Shown: positions 8,054 through 15,291 of the stretch, one piece after another
Layout of the letters: every line of letters starts with the position of its first letter
Numbering within the stretch: position 1 is the stretch's first letter
NCBI GenBank assembly: GCA_947073765.1
Contig: CAMTMZ010000010.1
Coordinates: forward strand, 1 to 59,751
DNA length: 59,751 bases
Source of the DNA: an uncultured Bacillota bacterium
Lineage (GTDB): Bacteria; Bacillota; Clostridia; Oscillospirales; Oscillospiraceae
Reading direction: 5' to 3'
The notes under the pieces: generated by a model
What the model was told of the DNA's origin: nothing
The model's input: only the letters and a program-made list of their open reading frames with translations
The model's database searches: none
Position numbers and translations under genes: made by a program

Positions 8054-8205
8054 AGAGATTTCCTCCTGGTCAAATCATCAAAAAAAGACATACCAACGCG
8101 GTATGCCTTCTGGCAGAATCCCAGCCTTCCTGACTGGGAAAAGGATTGCTGTGTCTGCAGGGGCTGGACCTTCTGGTCCGGGCCGCGGCTTCCTGCCGGG
8201 CGTTT
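8054..8205 (-). promoter_or_regulatory. Structured leader of the lar-nik operon (candidate riboswitch/attenuator)
   Basis: About 150 nt separate the predicted transcription start from larE. Read on the minus strand the leader can form GGCAG/CTGCC long-range pairing (near 8196 with 8112), a GGACC-AGAA-GGTCC hairpin, a CCCAG/CTGGG hairpin, and finally an intrinsic terminator just before the ribosome binding site. That architecture is typical of transcription-attenuating riboswitches. By eye it does not match the NiCo riboswitch consensus. Ligand unknown; nickel, cobalt or a nicotinate nucleotide would make physiological sense. Confidence 0.5.
8080..8107 (-). terminator. Intrinsic terminator inside the lar leader
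   Basis: On the minus strand an 8-bp stem (8100-8107 with 8087-8094, one G-U pair) with a 5-nt loop is followed immediately by seven U residues (8086-8080). It ends 26 bases before the larE start codon and lies downstream of the operon promoter, so it would stop transcription before larE unless relieved. Confidence 0.7.
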
Positions 8206-8211
8206 TAAATC

Positions 8212-8241
8212 AGTATAGCAAAGGGGGCTGGGCTGTGTCAA
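8212..8241 (-). promoter_or_regulatory. Sigma-A promoter of the lar-nik operon
   Basis: Minus strand: -35 TTGACA (8241-8236), 18-nt spacer, -10 TATACT (8217-8212) with a TGC extension. Transcription should start near 8205. Confidence 0.75.
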
Positions 8242-8249
8242 TGCCTGGA

Positions 8250-8272
8250 GCGGCAAAAGCCGCAGTTTTTTT
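8250..8272 (+). terminator. Orphan plus-strand hairpin with T-run upstream of the lar promoter
   Basis: GCGGC-AAAA-GCCGC (8250-8263) followed by AG and seven Ts. It would act on plus-strand transcription, but no plus-strand gene precedes it. It could end an unannotated small RNA, or be a regulator-binding palindrome just upstream of the lar -35 box. Confidence 0.45.
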
Positions 8273-8317
8273 CACACAAGCGATGTAAAAAAGAAAAGAA
8301 AAAATTTGCGAAAAGTG

Positions 8318-8346
8318 TTGACACCAGGATCGGGATGTGGTAATAT
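8318..8346 (+). promoter_or_regulatory. Promoter of tRNA-Leu
   Basis: TTGACA at 8318-8323, a 17-nt spacer and TAATAT at 8341-8346; the start point falls near 8353, 23 bases before the mature tRNA. Confidence 0.85.
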
Positions 8347-8375
8347 CTCTCTTGCGCTAAGGAGCGCCACTCAAT

Positions 8376-8462
8376 GCGCGAGTGGTGGAATTGGTAGACT
8401 CGCTGGCTTCAGGTGCCAGTGCTCGCAAGGGCGTGCGGGTTCGACTCCCGCCTCGCGCACCA
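8376..8462 (+). tRNA. tRNA-Leu (anticodon CAG)
   Basis: An 87-nt class II tRNA. Acceptor stem GCGCGAG pairs with CTCGCGC, followed by discriminator A and an encoded CCA. The D-loop has TGGTAGA, the anticodon stem is CTGGC/GCCAG with loop TTCAGGT (anticodon CAG, reading CUG, the main leucine codon of this genome by inspection), there is a long variable arm (GCTCGCAAGGGC), and the T-arm contains GGTTCGACTCC. It stands alone between its own promoter and terminator. Confidence 0.98.
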
Positions 8463-8485
8463 TCCTGTATTCGGGTGCAGGGCAG

Positions 8486-8520
8486 AAACACCGCATGAAA
8501 GTGCGGTGTTTTTCTTTTTT
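8486..8520 (+). terminator. Terminator of tRNA-Leu
   Basis: Ten-base-pair stem (8486-8495 with 8502-8511), 6-nt loop, followed by a T-rich tract to 8520. Confidence 0.88.
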
Positions 8521-8599
8521 CAAAGGAAAAAATTTTTTTATAGAGCGTGCAATAAAACACTCCCCGTGCGCGTTCCTATAACGACAGGAGAAGTGGACT

Positions 8600-9181
8600 A
8601 TGCTTGCGTTGCTGAGCGTCCAAACAACAGAAGAGGAGGCGGACCGCCGTGCTCAGCTGCTGGAGCAGCTTCTGATCCAGGTGGGGCAGGGCAGTCAGGA
8701 GGCCTTTACTCAGTTGTACGGTCTGACCAGGGGGGCGGTGTATGCCCTGGCGCTGTCTCTGCTGCACAACAGCCATGAGGCCCAGGATATCGCCCAGGAC
8801 ACCTTTGTCAAAGTGTGGGAAACAGCCCCGGCCTATCGGCCCCAGGGCTCGCCCATGGCCTGGCTGCTGACTGTTACCAAAAATCTGGCGCTGAGCCGTC
8901 TGCGCCGGAGCGGGCGGCAGGTGAATCTGGAGGAGGCGGAGTGGAACGCCATCCCAGCCCAGGACCCGTCTGTCTCTCCGGAGGACCGTCAGCTTCTTCA
9001 GGAGTCCCTGGCTAAGCTGGGGGCGGAGGAGAGGCGGATTGTCCTCCTCCACGCCGTCACCGGCCTGAAGCATCGGGAGATTGCCCAGCTGCTGGAACAG
9101 CCGCTGTCCACCGTCCTGTCCAAATACCACCGCGGCCTTAAAAAATTGAGAGGCCTGATGAAAGGAGAGAGCGACCGATGA
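8600..9181 (+). CDS. ECF-type RNA polymerase sigma factor
   Basis: A 193-residue sigma-70 family protein of the short extracytoplasmic-function class: region 2 around residues 25-95 (E-A-Q-D-I-A-Q-D-T-F-V-K-V-W and W-L-L-T-V-T-K-N-L) and region 4 around 125-185 (L-G-A-E-E-R-R-I-V-L-L-H and H-R-E-I-A-Q-L-L-E-Q-P-L-S-T-V). No region 3 or 1.1 is present. GGAG precedes ATG 8600. It overlaps the downstream RsgI-like gene by four bases (ATGA), the usual arrangement of a sigma factor with its membrane anti-sigma. Its regulon is not evident; self-activation is typical of the class. The stretch between the tRNA terminator and the start is AT-rich with no clear TTGACA/TATAAT pair, which fits self-transcription. 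Confidence 0.93.
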   Translation: MLALLSVQTTEEEADRRAQLLEQLLIQVGQGSQEAFTQLYGLTRGAVYALALSLLHNSHEAQDIAQDTFVKVWETAPAYRPQGSPMAWLLTVTKNLALSRLRRSGRQVNLEEAEWNAIPAQDPSVSPEDRQLLQESLAKLGAEERRIVLLHAVTGLKHREIAQLLEQPLSTVLSKYHRGLKKLRGLMKGESDR

Positions 9182-10740
9182 CCGACCGGGAACTGGAACT
9201 GCGCCTGGCAGACGCCCTGGAGCGCACCGCTCCCGATGACCTGGAAGCGATCCTCTCCCGCTGCGGTGTGCAAAACGGGAGTGCGATAGAAATGAAAGAG
9301 CTGAAGAGAAGCGGCGGTCCAGTGGATGTAGATGTTATTGAGATAAAGCCCAGAAAACGCGCGCGGCGCTGGCTGGCTGCCGCCTGCGCGGCGCTGGTGC
9401 TGCTGGGGGCCGGCGGGGGCGGACTGGCATATCAGCGGAGCCATGCCGTGGCCTCTGTGGTATCGCTGGACGTCAACCCCAGCATCGAATTAAAGGTGAA
9501 TCGGAATGAAAAGGTGATCTCCTGCACCGCTTTGAACACCGAGGCGGCGGCGGTGCTGTTTGACATGAACGGCGGAGCCGACCTGAAGGGCACCAAGCTG
9601 GACGTGGCGGTGAACGCTATTGTGGGCGCCCTTGTGCGGGAGGGCTATCTGGACAGTATTTCCTCCGCCATCCTCATCTCCGTGGAGGATAACGACCAGG
9701 CCCGGGCCGCCCGTATCCAGCAGGAGGTCGTGGCCTCTGTAGACGGCGTTCTCCGGGTTCAGGCACCCAACACCTCTGTATTGAGTCAGGTGGTCGCCCA
9801 GGATGCCGGAGCGGGGTACACATGGGCCGGAGGCAATATCTCCAACGGCAAGGCCGCCATGGTGTACCGGGTGATGGAAATGAGCGGCAGCAGCGACAGC
9901 GCCGTTTTTGATAAGCTGGCGGTTTTGTCGGTGGAGGAGCTGAACGATCTGCTCAAAACAGGGGAGAAGCGCATCCCCATCGGCAAGGCCGCTGCCGCCA
10001 GCGCCGCTGAGACCTACGCCGGCACGCTGGAGATCAGCTCCGTGATTGCCGACGTGGATCCGGAACTGGACAAGTATCCCCCCCACTATGAGGTCGATCT
10101 GGAGACTGCCTGGGGCGAGTTTGAGTATATCGTAGACGCGTTTACCGGCGAAGTTCTCCAGGGTCAGCGGGATATTGTAAGCCTGGCGTCCACAACGCCG
10201 GCCGTCCCCCAGGTTCCCGACACCACGCCCCCAACCCCCGACACCCAGGCGCCTGCCTCTCAGCCCGCTGTGACCGCTCCCACCCAGCAGAGCGGTGATA
10301 TCGGCCGGGACGCAGCCAAAAAGGCCGCGCTGGATCACGCGGGGGTCACCGAGGCTCAGGCGACCTGGACAAAGGTGGAGCGGGAGTGGGACGACGGCCG
10401 CCTGGAGTATGAGGTGGAGTTCTGGAGCGGAACCACGGAGTACGACTACACCATCGACGGCCAGACCGGCGCTGTGCTGAAGCAGGAGTCGGACTACCAC
10501 AGCGGAAACGGTGTCACCGGCAGCGCCACTGACATCGGCCGGGAGGCCGCCAAGTCCACCGCCCTGAATCATGCGGGCGTGACGGAGGGCCAGACCTCCA
10601 GGCTCAAGGTGGAGCGGGACTGGGACGACGGCCGCTTGGAGTACGAGGTGGAGTTCTATGTGGGCTGGACCGAGTATGGGTACACCATTGACGGCTCCAC
10701 CGGCGCTATCCTGGAATACGAATTTGACTATGACGACTGA
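9178..10740 (+). CDS. RsgI-like membrane anti-sigma factor with PepSY repeats
   Basis: A 520-residue single-pass protein: cytoplasmic N-terminus (1-62) expected to hold the sigma factor, membrane helix about 65-86, then an external domain starting V-V-S-L-D-V-N-P-S-I-E-L-K-V-N, the signature of the RsgI extracellular domain. In studied RsgI proteins the Asn-Pro bond (here 100-101) undergoes autoproteolysis needed for signalling. After a PepSY-like segment (about 280-325) and a Pro/Thr linker (340-370) come two near-identical PepSY domains, each starting D-I-G-R-(D/E)-A-A-K and containing V-E-R-(E/D)-W-D-D-G-R-L-E-Y-E-V-E-F. Carbohydrate-binding modules typical of clostridial RsgI are absent, so it probably senses something other than cellulose. 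It is coupled to the ECF sigma gene. Confidence 0.9.
   Translation: MTDRELELRLADALERTAPDDLEAILSRCGVQNGSAIEMKELKRSGGPVDVDVIEIKPRKRARRWLAAACAALVLLGAGGGGLAYQRSHAVASVVSLDVNPSIELKVNRNEKVISCTALNTEAAAVLFDMNGGADLKGTKLDVAVNAIVGALVREGYLDSISSAILISVEDNDQARAARIQQEVVASVDGVLRVQAPNTSVLSQVVAQDAGAGYTWAGGNISNGKAAMVYRVMEMSGSSDSAVFDKLAVLSVEELNDLLKTGEKRIPIGKAAAASAAETYAGTLEISSVIADVDPELDKYPPHYEVDLETAWGEFEYIVDAFTGEVLQGQRDIVSLASTTPAVPQVPDTTPPTPDTQAPASQPAVTAPTQQSGDIGRDAAKKAALDHAGVTEAQATWTKVEREWDDGRLEYEVEFWSGTTEYDYTIDGQTGAVLKQESDYHSGNGVTGSATDIGREAAKSTALNHAGVTEGQTSRLKVERDWDDGRLEYEVEFYVGWTEYGYTIDGSTGAILEYEFDYDD
10297..10737 (+). repeat. Tandem PepSY-coding repeat
   Basis: Two copies with a 234-bp offset (starting at 10297 and 10531) encode the last two PepSY domains of the anti-sigma protein. 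The DNA is clearly similar between copies, for example GAYATCGGCCGGGA at each start, which indicates recent in-gene duplication. Confidence 0.8.
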
Positions 10741-10767
10741 TTCTTTGACACTGTAAATATCCAGACA

Positions 10768-10807
10768 AAACTGTCAGCCCGCCGGGTAACCGGCGGGCTG
10801 ACAGTTT
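10768..10807. terminator. Bidirectional terminator
   Basis: A perfect 18-bp stem (10768-10785 with 10790-10807) with a GTAA loop, flanked by As and Ts on both sides, lies between the convergent anti-sigma gene and the DivIVA-like gene. Confidence 0.9.
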
Positions 10808-10809
10808 GC

Positions 10810-11517
10810 TCAGCGCTCGCTGTTTGGGAGATCGGGCCGCCCAAAGGAGGCGGCGTCACAGATGCGGTCCAGGCCGGAGAGGGCCTCCTCCTGGCTGCCA
10901 ACCAGCTGAAGGAGCTGATCCAGCTCATCGCTGGCCCGGCCCAGCTGGCTGGCGGCGTGGGACACGGTGGCCTCCACATTGCTGCGCAGGGCGTCGTACT
11001 CCCGGCGCAGGTGCCGGAGCCACAGCTCCAACTCCTGGCGCAGGCGGAGGGTATCGCCCTGCGCCCGTTCCTGAATGGCCTGAGCCCGGCGGTGGGCCTC
11101 CAGTTCCACCCCCGCGGCGCGCTCCTTCAGCTCCCGGTAGGCCTGGGCGTCGGGCCGAAGGGACTCCAGCTCCTGGGCCAGCCCGTCTCGCTCCCGGCGC
11201 AGCGTCTCCAGAGCCCGGGCGGACTGTTCTGCCTGTGTCCGGCTCTCCGCCAGCGCCAGGTCAGTCTGCTCCAGCCGTCCGGCCAGATTCTCCCGCTCCT
11301 GGCCGCCGGCCTCCAGGGCCTGCCGGGCCTGATCCAGCTGGCCGGAAAGCGCGTCCCGCTCCCGCTCCAGATCGGCCAGCTCCTTTTGGACGGCCTCCAT
11401 CTGTGTCCGCAAATTCTGCTGGGCCGCGGCGGCCTGAGCGGCCTGTTCCTCCAAAAAAGACAGAACGTCCTGCTTATTGAAGCCGCCCAGGGCGGCGGAG
11501 CGGAAGGGATGGTCCAT
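10810..11517 (-). CDS. DivIVA-like coiled-coil protein
   Basis: A 235-residue, very Glu/Gln/Arg/Ala-rich protein. The start F-R-S-A-A-L-G-G-F-N-K-Q-D-V-L-S-F-L-E-E resembles the membrane-binding N-terminal motif of DivIVA/GpsB proteins (G-F-x-x-x-D-V-x-x-F-L). Residues about 25-200 are one long heptad-type coiled coil with no membrane helix. GAGAGGTG precedes ATG 11517. It stands alone with its own promoter, away from the sepF-ylmG region where canonical divIVA sits, so it is likely a paralogue for polar or septal scaffolding. The specific role is unknown. Confidence 0.7.
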   Translation of the reverse strand: MDHPFRSAALGGFNKQDVLSFLEEQAAQAAAAQQNLRTQMEAVQKELADLERERDALSGQLDQARQALEAGGQERENLAGRLEQTDLALAESRTQAEQSARALETLRRERDGLAQELESLRPDAQAYRELKERAAGVELEAHRRAQAIQERAQGDTLRLRQELELWLRHLRREYDALRSNVEATVSHAASQLGRASDELDQLLQLVGSQEEALSGLDRICDAASFGRPDLPNSER

Positions 11518-11574
11518 TATTTCGCACCTCTCTCAAAACGCGGCCAGAAGGCCGACGATTTTTTTCATCTAAAT

Positions 11575-11603
11575 ATTTTAACACAGCTTTCGGCAAAATA
11601 CAA
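11575..11603 (-). promoter_or_regulatory. Promoter of the DivIVA-like gene
   Basis: Minus strand: TTGTAT (11603-11598), a 17-nt spacer and TAAAAT (11580-11575). It is divergent from the promoter at 11615, with the two -35 boxes 11 bases apart. Confidence 0.6.
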
Positions 11604-11614
11604 TCACTATTTCA

Positions 11615-11643
11615 TTGACGGCCCCCGTCTCGGATGGTATACT
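11615..11643 (+). promoter_or_regulatory. Promoter of the methyltransferase gene
   Basis: TTGACG (11615-11620), a 17-nt spacer, TATACT (11638-11643); 39 bases before the start codon. Confidence 0.75.
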
Positions 11644-11682
11644 GATCTCGTTTTACGAAAGATTGGGGGAGGGGACTGGAGC

Positions 11683-12546
11683 ATGTGGCTGTCGAACAAG
11701 TGGAGAGACTATGAGCTTATCGACTGCGGCGGGGGAGAGAAACTGGAGCGCTGGGGCGGCCAGCTGCTGGTGCGGCCCGATCCCCAGGCCATCTGGAACA
11801 CGCCCCGCTCCCATCCGGGCTGGAAGAAAAACGCCGGGCGCTACGCCCGCTCCTCCAGCGGGGGCGGCCAGTGGCTCAACCGCTCCATGCCCCAGCGGTG
11901 GACGGTGTCCTATGGTCCTCTCACCTTTAATGTGAAGCCCATGAACTTTAAGCATACCGGCCTGTTCCCCGAACAGGCGGCCAACTGGGACTTCGCTATG
12001 GAGCAGATCAAAAATGCGGGGCGCCCGGTGAGCGTACTCAATCTCTTTGCTTACACCGGCGGGGCCACCGTGGCCTGTGCCGCCGCCGGGGCCTCCGTCT
12101 GCCATGTGGACGCCGCCAAGGGTATGGTACAGTGGGCCCGGGAAAACGCCAAATCCTCCGGGCTGGAGGAGGCCCCCATCCGCTGGATTGTGGACGACTG
12201 CGCCAAGTTTGTGGAGCGGGAGATCCGTAGGGGGCGGCGGTACGACGCCGTCATCATGGACCCCCCCTCCTATGGCCGGGGGCCCACCGGTGAGGTGTGG
12301 AAGCTGGAGGAGAACCTCTACCCCTTTGTGGAGCTGGTGAGCGGCGTGCTGTCTGACAATCCGCTGTTTATCATTCTCAACTCCTATACCACCGGCCTGG
12401 CGCCCAGCGTGGCCACCTATATTTTGGAGAGCCTGGTGTCCAAAAAATATGGCGGACATACTGTCTCTGACGAGCTGGGCCTGCCCGTAACCCAGACCGG
12501 ACTTGCCCTCCCCTGCGGGGCCGCGGGGCGGTGGGTTCGGGAATAG
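11683..12546 (+). CDS. Class I SAM-dependent (RlmI/RlmK-like) RNA methyltransferase
   Basis: A 287-residue Rossmann-fold methyltransferase. Residues about 115-145 carry the SAM-binding motif N-L-F-A-Y-T-G-G-A-T-V-A-C-A-A-A-G-A, followed by acidic V-D-A, and a catalytic D-P-P-S-Y-G-R-G near 195, the pattern of the RlmI/RlmL family of 23S rRNA cytosine/guanine methyltransferases. The PUA domain that usually precedes it is absent, so target and base are uncertain. GGGGAGG precedes ATG 11683, and a good promoter lies just upstream. A longer in-frame reading begins inside the opposite-strand DivIVA-like gene and is rejected. No terminator is visible before ecfA1, 117 bases on, so read-through is possible. 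Confidence 0.85.
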   Translation: MWLSNKWRDYELIDCGGGEKLERWGGQLLVRPDPQAIWNTPRSHPGWKKNAGRYARSSSGGGQWLNRSMPQRWTVSYGPLTFNVKPMNFKHTGLFPEQAANWDFAMEQIKNAGRPVSVLNLFAYTGGATVACAAAGASVCHVDAAKGMVQWARENAKSSGLEEAPIRWIVDDCAKFVEREIRRGRRYDAVIMDPPSYGRGPTGEVWKLEENLYPFVELVSGVLSDNPLFIILNSYTTGLAPSVATYILESLVSKKYGGHTVSDELGLPVTQTGLALPCGAAGRWVRE

Positions 12547-12663
12547 AGGCGCTCCCCATATCGATTCTTTCCCTGTTATGCTGGACTGCGCCCGGAATCG
12601 TAGAGATTTACAAGGCGCTATCATTCTCCACATCGAACCCCAGGATTAGAAAAAGGTGAAACT

Positions 12664-13506
12664 ATGGCAGCAATCGTCAAAACTGAGGACCTCCGCTTCT
12701 CCTATCCCGCGGCCGAGGGGGTTACCCCGGTGGTGCTGGACGGCGTCACCCTCTCCATAGAGGAGGGCTCCTTCGTGGCCGTACTGGGCCACAACGGCTC
12801 GGGAAAGTCCACCCTGGCCAAGCATATGAACGCCATTTTCCTCCCCACGGGAGGAACGGTCTATGTGAACGGCATCGATACGGCAGACGAAAACCGGCTG
12901 CTGGATATCCGCCGCACGGTGGGGATGGTGTTCCAGAACCCGGACAACCAGATTGTAGCCAACGTGGTGGAGGAGGACGTGGCCTTTGCCCCGGAGAACC
13001 TTGGAGTGCCCCCGGAGGAAATCAGACAGCGGGTGGACGACGCGCTGAAGGCGGTCAACATGTATCCCTACCGGGAACACGCTCCCCATCTTCTGTCCGG
13101 AGGACAGAAGCAGCGGGTGGCCATCGCCGGGGTCATCGCCATGCGTCCCCGCTGCATCGTGCTGGATGAGCCAACCGCTATGCTGGATCCCATCGGACGA
13201 CGGGATGTTTTGAATACCATTAAAACGCTGAACCGGGAGCGCGGGGTCACCGTGGTGCTCATCACCCACCACATGGACGAGGCGGCCCAGGCGGACCGGC
13301 TTGTGGTTATGGCCAAGGGCAAAGTGGTGGCAGATGGCGCGCCGAAGGCGGTATTCGCCCAGGTGGAGGAGCTGCACAAGGTGGGGCTGACCGTCCCCCA
13401 GACAGTGGGGCTGCTGTGGGAGCTGCGTCAGGCGGGCTGCGATGTCCCTCTGGATGCCCTCTCCGATGAGGAGTGCGCCCAGGCACTGTTTAAATTGCTT
13501 CAGTAA
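12664..13506 (+). CDS. ecfA1: Energy-coupling factor transporter ATPase EcfA1
   Basis: One of two ATPases of the shared ECF module that powers vitamin uptake through exchangeable S-components. The 280-residue protein shows Walker A G-H-N-G-S-G-K-S-T, Q-loop V-F-Q-N-P-D-N-Q (typical of EcfA), signature L-S-G-G-Q-K-Q-R, Walker B C-I-V-L-D-E-P-T and switch T-H-H-M. The C-terminal ~50 residues form the EcfA dimerisation tail. AAAGGTG precedes the ATG. It is followed directly by ecfA2 and ecfT. No S-component gene is nearby, so this is a group II module serving S-components encoded elsewhere. Confidence 0.95.
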   Translation: MAAIVKTEDLRFSYPAAEGVTPVVLDGVTLSIEEGSFVAVLGHNGSGKSTLAKHMNAIFLPTGGTVYVNGIDTADENRLLDIRRTVGMVFQNPDNQIVANVVEEDVAFAPENLGVPPEEIRQRVDDALKAVNMYPYREHAPHLLSGGQKQRVAIAGVIAMRPRCIVLDEPTAMLDPIGRRDVLNTIKTLNRERGVTVVLITHHMDEAAQADRLVVMAKGKVVADGAPKAVFAQVEELHKVGLTVPQTVGLLWELRQAGCDVPLDALSDEECAQALFKLLQ

Positions 13507-13518
13507 GGATGTATCTCT

Positions 13519-14382
13519 ATGGACCCCATTATTGAAACCAAAAATCTTACCCACATCTACTCCGCTGGAACTCCCTTTGAGCACACGGCGCTGAGCGGCG
13601 TGGACTTCTGCGCCTATCCTGGGGAGTACCTGGGGATCATCGGTCATACCGGGTCGGGCAAATCAACTCTCATTCAGCACCTCAACGCCCTGCTCAAGCC
13701 CACCGGGGGGCAGGTGCTCTTTCAGGACACGGATATCTGGTCTGACCCCAAAATCACCCGGAGGACCCGGTTCCAGGTGGGGCTGGTGTTTCAGTACCCG
13801 GAGTACCAGCTCTTTGAGGAGACGGTTTACAAGGACATCTCCTTCGGCCCAAAAAACATGGGGCTGGACGAAAAGGAGATCGACCGCCGGGTGCGCTCCG
13901 CCGCCTACTTCGTGGGGCTGCGGGACGACCAGCTGGAAAAGTCACCCTTTGAGCTGTCCGGGGGGCAGAAGCGCCGGGTGGCCATCGCCGGGGTGATCGC
14001 TATGGAGCCGAAAGTTCTTGTTCTGGACGAGCCCACCGCCGGCCTGGACCCGGAGGGGGTGGAGTCCATTCTGAGCAACATTCGGGAATACCACGACCAC
14101 CACAACGCCACTGTTATTCTGGTATCCCACTCCATGGAGGAGGTGGCCCGGTCGGTGGATCGGCTGGTGGCGGTCAACGACGGCACAATCTCCTTTCAGG
14201 GACCGCCGCGGGAGGTGTTCCGCCACGGGGAGGAGCTGGAACAAATGGGACTGGGCGTTCCCCAGCTGACCCGGGTGTTCCACCGTCTGAGAGCCATGGG
14301 GGTGGACATTGACTCTTCTGTCTACACCCTGGAGCAGGCCAAGGCCGCCATTCTGGAAAAGCTGAGAGGGGGAGCGGTATAA
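13519..14382 (+). CDS. ecfA2: Energy-coupling factor transporter ATPase EcfA2
   Basis: Second ECF ATPase, 287 residues. Walker A G-H-T-G-S-G-K-S-T, Q-loop V-F-Q-Y-P-E-Y-Q-L-F (the Tyr version is diagnostic for EcfA2), signature L-S-G-G-Q-K-R-R, Walker B V-L-V-L-D-E-P-T-A-G-L-D-P and switch V-S-H-S-M. It starts 12 bases after ecfA1 and its stop abuts the ecfT start. It heterodimerises with EcfA1 and grips the coupling helices of EcfT. Confidence 0.95.
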   Translation: MDPIIETKNLTHIYSAGTPFEHTALSGVDFCAYPGEYLGIIGHTGSGKSTLIQHLNALLKPTGGQVLFQDTDIWSDPKITRRTRFQVGLVFQYPEYQLFEETVYKDISFGPKNMGLDEKEIDRRVRSAAYFVGLRDDQLEKSPFELSGGQKRRVAIAGVIAMEPKVLVLDEPTAGLDPEGVESILSNIREYHDHHNATVILVSHSMEEVARSVDRLVAVNDGTISFQGPPREVFRHGEELEQMGLGVPQLTRVFHRLRAMGVDIDSSVYTLEQAKAAILEKLRGGAV

Positions 14383-15192
14383 ATGGCGCTGAAGGACATT
14401 ACCCTGGGTCAGTATTTCCCCGGCAATTCCGTGGTTCACCGCCTGGACCCCCGCACCAAGCTGCTGGCTGTGGTGCTCTATATCGTGGCCCTGTTTTTGG
14501 CCAGCTGGTTTGTCTCTTACGTGGTCATGTTCCTGGTGCTGGCCGGCTCCGTGGCCGCGTCGAAGGTACCCCCCAAGTCCATCCTCCGGGGGCTGAAGCC
14601 GGTACTGTTTATCGTGGTTTTTACCGCTGTGCTCAACCTGTTCTACACGCCGGGGAACATGGTGCTGGCCCGCTTTTGGATCTTTACCATCACTCTGGAA
14701 GGGGTGTACCGGGCTTTCTTCATGGTGGTCCGGATTATGATGCTCATCTCCGGCACTTTTCTGCTCACCTACACCACCTCACCCATCCTGCTCACCGACG
14801 GGCTGGAGTCTCTGCTGGGCCCCCTGAAAAAAATCAGGGTCCCTGTCCACGAACTGGCCATGATGATGTCCATTGCCCTGCGGTTCATCCCGACGCTCAT
14901 TGAGGAGACGGACAAGATCATGTCCGCCCAGCGGGCCCGGGGGGCGGACTTTGAGAGCGGCAGCCTCATCCAGCGGGCCCGCGCTCTGCTGCCCCTGCTG
15001 GTGCCCCTGTTCATCTCTGCGTTCCGCCGGGCCGACGAGCTGGCAACCGCCATGGAGTGCCGCTGCTACCATGGCGGCGAGGGCCGCACCCGCCTGCGGC
15101 AGCTGAAGTTTAAGCCGGCCGACTATGTTACCCTGCTGCTGTTCCTGGCTGTCACTGCAGGCGTAGGGATTTTAGGTTATTTTGGTCTTTAA
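14383..15192 (+). CDS. ecfT: Energy-coupling factor transporter transmembrane protein EcfT
   Basis: Membrane scaffold of the ECF transporter, 269 residues, with about five to six hydrophobic helices (roughly 25-60, 70-85, 105-130, 240-265) and the cytoplasmic coupling region. The coupling motif A-R-G is seen in S-A-Q-R-A-R-G-A-D-F near residue 188, and the second Arg-containing motif lies in C-R-C-Y-H-G-G-E-G-R-T-R-L. The N-terminal D-P-R-T-K-L motif near residue 24 is typical. The start codon directly follows the ecfA2 stop, so ecfA1-ecfA2-ecfT is one transcription unit. In many Clostridia this trio is followed by truA, as here. Confidence 0.94.
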   Translation: MALKDITLGQYFPGNSVVHRLDPRTKLLAVVLYIVALFLASWFVSYVVMFLVLAGSVAASKVPPKSILRGLKPVLFIVVFTAVLNLFYTPGNMVLARFWIFTITLEGVYRAFFMVVRIMMLISGTFLLTYTTSPILLTDGLESLLGPLKKIRVPVHELAMMMSIALRFIPTLIEETDKIMSAQRARGADFESGSLIQRARALLPLLVPLFISAFRRADELATAMECRCYHGGEGRTRLRQLKFKPADYVTLLLFLAVTAGVGILGYFGL

Positions 15193-15222
15193 AGGACGAA
15201 TGATGACGACCCCTCTTGACGC

Positions 15223-15291
15223 AAGCCCAGGCTGAAGAGATAATAGAGGTTATTGGAACAGGCCAAGCGGCGATATGTTCTGGGCTTTTTT
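15223..15291 (+). promoter_or_regulatory. Three-way-junction RNA element with T-run downstream of ecfT
   Basis: AAGCCCAG (15223-15230) pairs with CTGGGCTT (15280-15287), enclosing ATAA/TTAT and GAACA/TGTTC hairpins, the latter topped by GCC-AAGC-GGC, and is followed by six Ts. It may be the ecfT operon terminator or a truA leader attenuator. A possible promoter (TTGACG 15216-15221, 17 nt, GATAAT 15239-15244) overlaps it; both cannot act on the same transcript. A second simple hairpin AGCCCC/GGGGCT lies at 15339-15359. Confidence 0.45.

Noticed and set aside
8054-8205. Assignment of the lar leader as a NiCo riboswitch
   Set aside because: I could not match the conserved internal-loop sequences of that class by eye, so only an unassigned attenuator is claimed.
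10957-12546. A longer 529-codon version of the methyltransferase gene
   Set aside because: The first ~240 codons run antisense to the DivIVA-like gene; the promoter and ribosome binding site support ATG 11683.
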